Source: Bacillota bacterium (GTDB lineage Bacteria; Bacillota; UBA5301; Bu52). From it: DNA of 56,793 nt. The position numbers and the translations under genes are program-made. The notes beneath the pieces are model-generated. The model was not told where the DNA came from, searched no databases, and saw nothing but the letters and a program-made list of their open reading frames with translations. Positions 51,515-56,793 of this stretch are shown piece after piece. The first letter of the stretch is position 1, and each line of letters opens with the position of its first letter. Location of the stretch: assembly GCA_014896355.1 (NCBI GenBank), contig JADBKO010000106.1, positions 1-56,793 of the forward strand. Direction: 5' to 3'.

Positions 51515-53629
51515 GTGATGCGCATTCCAGGATCGGATGAGGGGCAGAGGAGCCGCAGGCCCGCTGGAGTGGTGGGACCTGTCCTGTCTCTGGCCGTAGG
51601 CTTTTGGCTGGCAGCGGCCGCCGCCGGGGCCTTGGACGCCGGTGCCACGAGCAGTGGGACCCCCGAGCCGTTGGCCCGGGTGGCCAACGATTTCATCGCC
51701 ATTACCGTGAATGCCGGCGCCTACGATACCGGGCGGTTCGCCGTGGACACCACCGGTGGGGATCCCGGCCGCAGCGGCGATGAGAACCAGCCGCTCATAT
51801 ACGGACGCCCTGAACCCTGGACGTCCTACACCACCCTTCGCATCGACGGGCGCAATTATGCCTTCGGCGGCCGTACCCAGCGGAGGGCGGGGGCCGCCTG
51901 CAGTTTCGGCCAGTTGCTCCAGGCACCCACGGTCAGCGGCAATACCATCCAGTGTGCCTGGCAGGAGGGGCCCGTGCGGGTGACCCAGATCCTGAGTCTG
52001 GTCAAAGGCCCCACCACATCCTGGCCTGACACGGCGCTCATCAGCTATGTTCTGGAGAACACCGATTCCTCCCCGCATCAGGTGGGCGTGCGGGTCATGC
52101 TGGACACCATGCTGGGCTCCAACGACGGAGCTCCTTTCCGTTTCGGCTCCCAGGCCATCACCACCGATCAGACCTTCTCCGGCGGTGCCATACCGGATTT
52201 CTGGCAAGCGTTCGATTCGCTGAAGGCGGGTTCCGAGAAGGTCATCGCGCAGGGAACCCTGCGGGATCCCGCGGTGACCGTGCCGGACCGGGTGGTGGTC
52301 TCCAACTGGGGCAGCCTGGCCGATGAACCCTGGAACCTGACGGACCTCACTCCGGGGCGGGACTTTACCCGGAAAGGCGAATACGAGTTGGACTCCGCAA
52401 TCGCCCTCTATTGGGACGAACGGCCGCTGGGGCCCGGCCAGCGCCGTGTGGTCTCCACAGAGTACGGCCTGGGCGGCATCACCATGGCGCCGGGACAGCT
52501 TTCCGTGGGCGTCAGCGCCCCTTCCCAGGTGGTGGCCAACCCGGCGAACCCGCCTCAGATCACCATCGTGGCTTATGTCCAAAACGTGGGCCCAGGGGAC
52601 GCTCTCAACACCCTGGTGCAACTGAAGCTGCCGGATGGAATGCGCCTGCAGGATGGCGAGGCCGACGCCCGGGTCCTGGGCAGGCTGAATGTCGGCCAGA
52701 CTGGACAGGCCGTCTGGCATGCTGTGGTTTTGGCCAGCCAGGCTCAGACCCTGGAGATCCAGGTCGTGGCCCAGTCGGTCACCGCCGGGAAGAACCAGGT
52801 GGTTCGACATCTGCAGGTGTTGGCTCCAGGAAGGCTGCAGGTGCAGGTGTTTGCCCCGGCTTCTGCCGACCTCTCCGGCGCAGACCTGCCGTATATCCCT
52901 GTGCGCGCCGTGATCACCAACGTGGGGGCCGGACCCATTTATCAGGCGCAGGCCAAGCTGGGCTTGCCGGTGAATCTGGAGCCGGCCCGCATGGAGTCGC
53001 CGGTGCGCTTTCTGGGCACCCTGGAGCCCCGGGACCAGGTCACGGTGATCTGGAAGGTGCAGCCGGTATTTGGCGCCAGCGGCAATGTGCCGTACTCGGT
53101 TCAGGCGGAAGGCCGCGGGACACAGCCCGTCAACCGGAACCAGTTTTTGCGGCTGCCGCCGCTGCAGCCCCGTCTGGTCCTGGTAAAGGCGCCGAACAGC
53201 TCCTGGCAGCAAGGGTATGTGACGGTCTTTGTCCAGTTGCAGAACGTGAAGGATTTTGCCAAGGCCAGGGTGGAGGTGCATTTTGATCCCAAGCGCCTAC
53301 AAGTGTTGGACGTTTCCCGAGGTGTCCTGCTTGCCGAGCCCGGTGCAGAAGGGGTCTGGAGTCCGCCTGCGGTGGATAACGCCCGCGGCGTCGTGGTGCT
53401 GCAGGTGGCACGGCGCCCGGTGGACGTCAAAGAGGGCCAGCTGGCTGCTATCCACTTCTACCCCGTGGGCGACGGAAATGCTGCGGTGCGGGTGACAACG
53501 GCGGAGATCCGGCGGGCGGCCCCGGCGGCACAAAAGGCGGACCTGTTGCCGGTACCCGTGGCCTTGGACCAAGCCGGGCTCGTGCTGACGCCGTCGTTGA
53601 AGATGCTTCCCAGCGTTCTGTCCTTTTGA
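51515..53629 (+). CDS. Large secreted protein with a C-terminal cohesin-like domain
   Basis: A 704-residue exported protein: signal peptide in residues 1-35 (VVGPVLSLAVGFWLAAAAAG), then a beta-rich N-terminal part with a repeated Ig-like pattern (VANDFIAITVNAGAYDTGRF; VEYGLGGITMAP region), two CARDB/DUF11-like modules (ITIVAYVQNVGPGDALNTLV; RAVITNVGAGPIYQAQAKL) and a C-terminal cohesin-type domain (about 540-690, VTVFVQLQNVKDFAKARVEV, HFDPKRLQVLDV, VVLQVARRPVDVKEGQL). I found no dockerin here. Start GTG at 51515 is eight bases after GGGAGG. Function is not known; it is co-transcribed with the TonB-like set. Confidence 0.75.
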   Translation: MMRIPGSDEGQRSRRPAGVVGPVLSLAVGFWLAAAAAGALDAGATSSGTPEPLARVANDFIAITVNAGAYDTGRFAVDTTGGDPGRSGDENQPLIYGRPEPWTSYTTLRIDGRNYAFGGRTQRRAGAACSFGQLLQAPTVSGNTIQCAWQEGPVRVTQILSLVKGPTTSWPDTALISYVLENTDSSPHQVGVRVMLDTMLGSNDGAPFRFGSQAITTDQTFSGGAIPDFWQAFDSLKAGSEKVIAQGTLRDPAVTVPDRVVVSNWGSLADEPWNLTDLTPGRDFTRKGEYELDSAIALYWDERPLGPGQRRVVSTEYGLGGITMAPGQLSVGVSAPSQVVANPANPPQITIVAYVQNVGPGDALNTLVQLKLPDGMRLQDGEADARVLGRLNVGQTGQAVWHAVVLASQAQTLEIQVVAQSVTAGKNQVVRHLQVLAPGRLQVQVFAPASADLSGADLPYIPVRAVITNVGAGPIYQAQAKLGLPVNLEPARMESPVRFLGTLEPRDQVTVIWKVQPVFGASGNVPYSVQAEGRGTQPVNRNQFLRLPPLQPRLVLVKAPNSSWQQGYVTVFVQLQNVKDFAKARVEVHFDPKRLQVLDVSRGVLLAEPGAEGVWSPPAVDNARGVVVLQVARRPVDVKEGQLAAIHFYPVGDGNAAVRVTTAEIRRAAPAAQKADLLPVPVALDQAGLVLTPSLKMLPSVLSF

Positions 53630-53641
53630 GGAGGGATTCTC

Positions 53642-54874
53642 ATGCGTTCGGCGGGGAAAGTCCATCGATGGATGAGCGTGCTCCTGCTGGCCGGCATGGT
53701 TCTGTTGGGCGTATCCGGCGCCACCCCTGCTGCGGAGATTAAAGACGTGCCGCCCAGCCATCCCGCATATCAGGCGGTGAAAACCTTGGTGGATCGCGGT
53801 TATCTGGAATTGTACCAGGACGGCACCTTCCAGGGCGACAAGCCCGTGGACCGCTACACTCTGGCGCTGGTGGTGGCCCGGCTGCTGCAGGACCAGAGCA
53901 GCAATCCTTCGGCATGGACTCCAGAAGATGTCAAGGTTTTGCAATCGCTGGCCACCAGCGTGCGCCAGGATCTGGTGGACCTGGCACAGCACCAGGATCA
54001 GCTGGAAGCCACCCTGCGCACGCTTCAGGGCCAGCAGAGCGTGACCAGCGAGGATGTACAGAAGGCCAATGCCACGCTGCAGACGGCCTTGCGCCAGGTG
54101 AACCAGAGCTTGTCCCAGCAGGCGCAGCAGATTGCGGCGAACTCGCAAGCTCTCCAGGCCCAGGGCCGGGATCTGGCGGGGCTGAAAGCCGATGCCAGCG
54201 CCTTGCGGCAAAGCCTGAGCGACACCCAGCAAAGCCTGGGCCAGCTTTCCCAGCGCGTCGCCGCCCTGGAGACCAGCCTCAACGTCCTGGCGCCGCAGGT
54301 GGCGGACAACGCCACCCAGTGGCAAGCGGGCCTGGCAGACCTGAAAAAATCCCTTGCGGATGCGCAAACCCGCACCAAGGCTCTGCTGGACCAGTTGGAC
54401 CAAAAGATCGCAGCCACCGAGACCAGGCTGTCCGGGGAAAACGCCAAGCTCCAGCAAAGCCTGGCCGGCGAGGTGGCCCAGACCGAGGCCGGCTGGCAAA
54501 AGGCTGTGCAGGAGCAGGGCGGGCAGATTTCCGCCCTGCAACAGCAGGCTGCGGATCTGCAGCGGCAAAACGCGGATCTGCAGAAGCAAAATGCCGCCCT
54601 GCAGGAACAGGTACGCACGTTGAGCAGCCAGGTGGCCACGTTGCAAAAGCAAATGGCCGCCGTGCAAGGACAGTTCTCCAGCCAACTCAACACCTCCGAG
54701 GCCGGCCTGTTGGTTCGACAGCGGCAGCTGGAGGATCAGTTGACCTCGTTACAGGCGGATTTCGCCAACTACCAGCAGAAGGCCCAACAGGAAACGGCGG
54801 ACTTGAAGCAAAAGAACATCTGGCTGACTCTGGGCATTGTAGCAGCAGCCCTGATCGGTGTTCTGGTGAAATGA
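53642..54874 (+). CDS. SLH/coiled-coil/C-terminal-helix protein, Omp-alpha-like tether
   Basis: A 410-residue protein: signal peptide (residues 1-30, WMSVLLLAGMVLLGVSG), one S-layer-homology domain (IKDVPPSHPAYQAVKTLVDR, DGTFQGDKPVDRYTLALVVA), a long heptad-rich coiled coil (about 95-385, with repeats such as LQQQAADLQRQNADLQKQNA) and a single C-terminal membrane helix IWLTLGIVAAALIGVLVK. The order SLH-rod-hydrophobic end is that of Thermotoga Omp-alpha, which bridges peptidoglycan to the outer envelope. It is not an OmpM, which ends in a beta barrel. Start ATG 53642 after GAGGAGGG. Confidence 0.85.
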   Translation: MRSAGKVHRWMSVLLLAGMVLLGVSGATPAAEIKDVPPSHPAYQAVKTLVDRGYLELYQDGTFQGDKPVDRYTLALVVARLLQDQSSNPSAWTPEDVKVLQSLATSVRQDLVDLAQHQDQLEATLRTLQGQQSVTSEDVQKANATLQTALRQVNQSLSQQAQQIAANSQALQAQGRDLAGLKADASALRQSLSDTQQSLGQLSQRVAALETSLNVLAPQVADNATQWQAGLADLKKSLADAQTRTKALLDQLDQKIAATETRLSGENAKLQQSLAGEVAQTEAGWQKAVQEQGGQISALQQQAADLQRQNADLQKQNAALQEQVRTLSSQVATLQKQMAAVQGQFSSQLNTSEAGLLVRQRQLEDQLTSLQADFANYQQKAQQETADLKQKNIWLTLGIVAAALIGVLVK

Positions 54875-54886
54875 GGGCAGGCTCGG

Positions 54887-55507
54887 GTGCGACGTAAGGC
54901 GCCAGCACAGGGCTGGCTTCCGCACGGGCCGAACGCCGAGACTCCGGCGGAGGCCAGGGTCCGGCAGGCCCTGACCGAAGCCGGGCTGCCGTTCCGGCAG
55001 TCGGTGCTATTGGGCGGGGGCGAAGTGGACTTCCTGGTGGATGAGGCAGTGGTGGTGGAGGTGGACGGCTGGACCCACATGGGAACCAGCGCCCGAGAGC
55101 GGGACCGCCGCAAGGAGGAGCACCTGGCCGCCGCCGGTTACGATGTGCTGCGTATCCGCAACAGCGAAGCCCGGGACAGCCGGCTTTTGGCGCGTTTCAT
55201 CCGGCAGGTGCAGGAAGCGGTGCTGGCGCGCCGGACCCGCATCGCGCGGGCAGGGGGAGAGCCTTTGGCCACCCGGCTGGACAGCCCCGGGCTGCGGGCT
55301 TTGCGAGCCTCACTGGCCTGTCGCGAGAAAGGCGCCCAGGCGGAACCCAGGCCGCCGTCTTCTGCGCCCGGTGGCTCGCCGCCATCCGGCGCCCAGTCCC
55401 GGCTGCACCCGCAGGTCCCGGCAGCCCTTGCCGCAGGAGGAACGAGGCATGGTGGAACAAAACGAGCCAGCCGCCCCGGCCCCGCAAAGCCCGGAAAGCG
55501 GCCGTGA
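54887..55507 (+). CDS. DUF559-type endonuclease-like protein
   Basis: A 206-residue protein whose residues 18-120 match the DUF559/Vsr-like restriction-endonuclease fold: an N-terminal helix (TPAEARVRQALTEAG), GGGEVDFLVDEAVVVEVDGW with the Asp/Glu metal ligands, and RRKEEHLAAAGYDVLRIRNS. The C-terminal 75 residues are Pro/Ala/Arg-rich and read like a tail. Start GTG at 54887 has a weak ribosome-binding site. Its 3' end overlaps ftcD by 59 bases, so one boundary may be wrong. DNA-repair or mobile-element origin are both possible; substrate unknown. Confidence 0.7.
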   Translation: MRRKAPAQGWLPHGPNAETPAEARVRQALTEAGLPFRQSVLLGGGEVDFLVDEAVVVEVDGWTHMGTSARERDRRKEEHLAAAGYDVLRIRNSEARDSRLLARFIRQVQEAVLARRTRIARAGGEPLATRLDSPGLRALRASLACREKGAQAEPRPPSSAPGGSPPSGAQSRLHPQVPAALAAGGTRHGGTKRASRPGPAKPGKRP

Positions 55508-56417
55508 AGCCCTTCCGTGGGTGGAGTGCGTCCCCAATTTCTCCGAGGGGCGCGACCCCCGGGTGGTGGAAGAAATCGTGGCGTCCATCGCCGGTGTGGC
55601 GGGCGTCCGTGTGTTGGATTATTCCCTCAACGCCGATCACAACCGGGCGGTGGTGACCTTCGCCGGGCCGCCCGAGGCTGTGGCGGAGGCTGCGTTCCTG
55701 GGCGTCCGGGCCGCAGTGGAGCGCATCGACCTACGCCGGCACCAGGGTGCTCATCCTCGCATCGGGGCCGCCGATGTGGTGCCTTTTGTGCCGCTGCAGG
55801 ATGCCCCGCAGGCCATGGAGCTCTGCGTTCAGCTGGCCCGGAACCTGGGACAGCGCCTGGCCCGGGAACTGGACCTGCCCGTGTATCTGTACGAGGAAGC
55901 CGCTTTGCTGCCGGAGCGCCGCAGGCTGGAGACCATCCGCCGGGGCGGCTTCGAGGGATTGATCACAGCCATTGCTGAGCCAGGCCGCCGGCCAGATTAC
56001 GGGCCGGCCCGGGTCCACCCCACCGCCGGAGCCACGGTGGTCGGAGCCCGCTGGCCCCTGGTGGCGTTCAACGTCAACCTGCGCACGGACGATCTTTCCG
56101 TGGCTCAGGCCGTGGCCCGTGCCGTGCGGGAGAGCTCCGGGGGGCTGATGAATGTGAAGGCCATGGGCGTCCGCCTGGCCGAAGGCGGCTTGGTGCAGGT
56201 CTCCATGAACCTGACCCGTCCTGCCCGGACACCGATTCATCGGGCCCTGGAGTTGGTGCGGCTGGAGGCTGCCCGCTACGGGGTGGACGTGGCCGGCAGC
56301 GAGATCATCGGCCTCACGCCCCTGGACGCCCTGGTGGACGCGGCCTGCTACTACCTGGGGCTGCGCGGTTTTTCCCGCCGGCAGATCCTGGAAACCCGCC
56401 TGTGGGAGAAGGAATGA
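55449..56417 (+). CDS. ftcD: Glutamate formimidoyltransferase
   Basis: FtcD transfers the formimino group of formiminoglutamate, the histidine breakdown product, to tetrahydrofolate, leaving glutamate. The 322-residue protein is the single-domain form (no cyclodeaminase part). It has ECVPNFSEGRDPRVVEEIVA near residue 25, LDYSLNADHNRAVVTFAG with the catalytic His, RRHQGAHPRIGAADVVPFVP and FNVNLRTDDLSVAQAVARAV. Start at 55449 follows AGGAGGA; the preceding frame is the 3' end of the DUF559 gene. hutI follows with one base shared. Confidence 0.93.
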   Translation: MVEQNEPAAPAPQSPESGREALPWVECVPNFSEGRDPRVVEEIVASIAGVAGVRVLDYSLNADHNRAVVTFAGPPEAVAEAAFLGVRAAVERIDLRRHQGAHPRIGAADVVPFVPLQDAPQAMELCVQLARNLGQRLARELDLPVYLYEEAALLPERRRLETIRRGGFEGLITAIAEPGRRPDYGPARVHPTAGATVVGARWPLVAFNVNLRTDDLSVAQAVARAVRESSGGLMNVKAMGVRLAEGGLVQVSMNLTRPARTPIHRALELVRLEAARYGVDVAGSEIIGLTPLDALVDAACYYLGLRGFSRRQILETRLWEKE

Positions 56418-56793
56418 TGGCCACCCTTCTCGTTGAAAATGCCGGCCAGCTCATCACCGGCCAAGGCGTTCCCGGCAACCCCTTGGGCATTCTGCACGGC
56501 GCATCCGTGGCCATCCGGGATGGCCTGATCGCCGCCGTGGGGCCTGCGAGGGAGATACGCCGCCGATTCGGCCGGGCGCCGGAGGCGGGCGCGGCGTTGG
56601 AGGCCATCGATGCCGGGGGCCGGGTGGTCATGCCGGGACTGGTGGATTGCCACACCCATCTGATCTTCGCCGGCTGGCGGCGCGAGGAGAGCGACGAACG
56701 CCTGGCCGGCCGGTCGTATCTGGAGATCCTGCAGTCCGGTGGCGGCATTCTGTCCAGTGTCCGCGCCACCCGGGCAGCCAGCGGAGAGGACCT
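56414..56793 (+). CDS. hutI: Imidazolonepropionase, 5' part
   Basis: The window ends inside this gene; 126 codons are visible. The start ATG 56414 overlaps the ftcD stop, six bases after GGAGAA. Visible sequence matches the HutI start of the amidohydrolase superfamily: a beta-rich N-terminal domain (ASVAIRDGLIAAVGPAREIR), then the metal-binding motif VVMPGLVDCHTHLIFAGWRR and RSYLEILQSGGGILSSVRAT. The enzyme turns imidazolonepropionate into formiminoglutamate, which FtcD then uses. Confidence 0.9.
   Translation, partial: MMATLLVENAGQLITGQGVPGNPLGILHGASVAIRDGLIAAVGPAREIRRRFGRAPEAGAALEAIDAGGRVVMPGLVDCHTHLIFAGWRREESDERLAGRSYLEILQSGGGILSSVRATRAASGED

Overview
The window reads as a piece of chromosome from a high-GC, endospore-forming member of the Bacillota (Firmicutes). 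The evidence is the gene order rpsB-tsf-pyrH-frr-uppS-cdsA-dxr-rseP-ispG-polC followed by rimP-nusA-rnpM-ylxQ-infB-rbfA-nrnA-truB-ribF-rpsO-pnp. Sporulation genes (spoIIM, dacF, spoIIAA-spoIIAB-sigF, spmA-spmB) and a PolC-type replicase support this. Several features point to a two-membrane (diderm) lineage such as the Limnochordia: an ExbB-ExbD-TonB-like set, an SLH/coiled-coil/C-terminal-helix protein like Thermotoga Omp-alpha, and a small secreted protein ending like an outer-membrane beta barrel. The lineage is an inference; no rRNA is present.

Layout. 1-2539 is mostly gene-poor and holds decayed coding fragments: a pstS-like N-terminus, a lipoprotein-like gene in pieces, and an antisense rpsB fragment. 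One intact small envelope protein lies among them. 2540-16165 carries translation, isoprenoid (uppS, dxr, ispG), phospholipid (cdsA), protease (rseP) and replicase (polC) genes, all on the plus strand and often overlapping. A sigma-A promoter and a weak terminator-like hairpin at 16189-16271 precede the rimP-nusA-infB transcription/translation block, which runs to pnp (28390).

28572-36310 is a branched-chain amino-acid module. A sigma-54 activator (BkdR-like) faces a near-perfect -24/-12 promoter in front of ptb, a leucine/branched-chain dehydrogenase gene, buk and a four-subunit 2-oxoacid:ferredoxin oxidoreductase. Together they would deaminate branched amino acids, oxidise the 2-oxoacids to acyl-CoA with ferredoxin, and recover ATP through acyl phosphate. 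36469-39492 holds an M20 peptidase, a DUF3866 protein and a Nudix hydrolase.

39486-48360 is the sporulation and nucleoside section: spoIIM (sigma-E type promoter), a 36-residue membrane peptide, deoB, dacF, the spoIIA operon (sigma-H type promoter), a CoA-disulfide reductase-rhodanese fusion, and spmA-spmB on the minus strand with their own sigma-E type promoter. 48549-54874 is the envelope section: an acetyltransferase, then exbB, exbD, a tonB-like gene, a large secreted cohesin-like protein and the SLH tether, apparently one operon. The window ends in histidine degradation (ftcD, start of hutI), preceded by a DUF559 nuclease-like gene.

The strongest candidates for something undescribed are the TonB-type energiser set placed in one operon with a cohesin-like surface protein and an Omp-alpha-like tether, and a PolC whose proofreading exonuclease domain has been replaced by a disordered linker.
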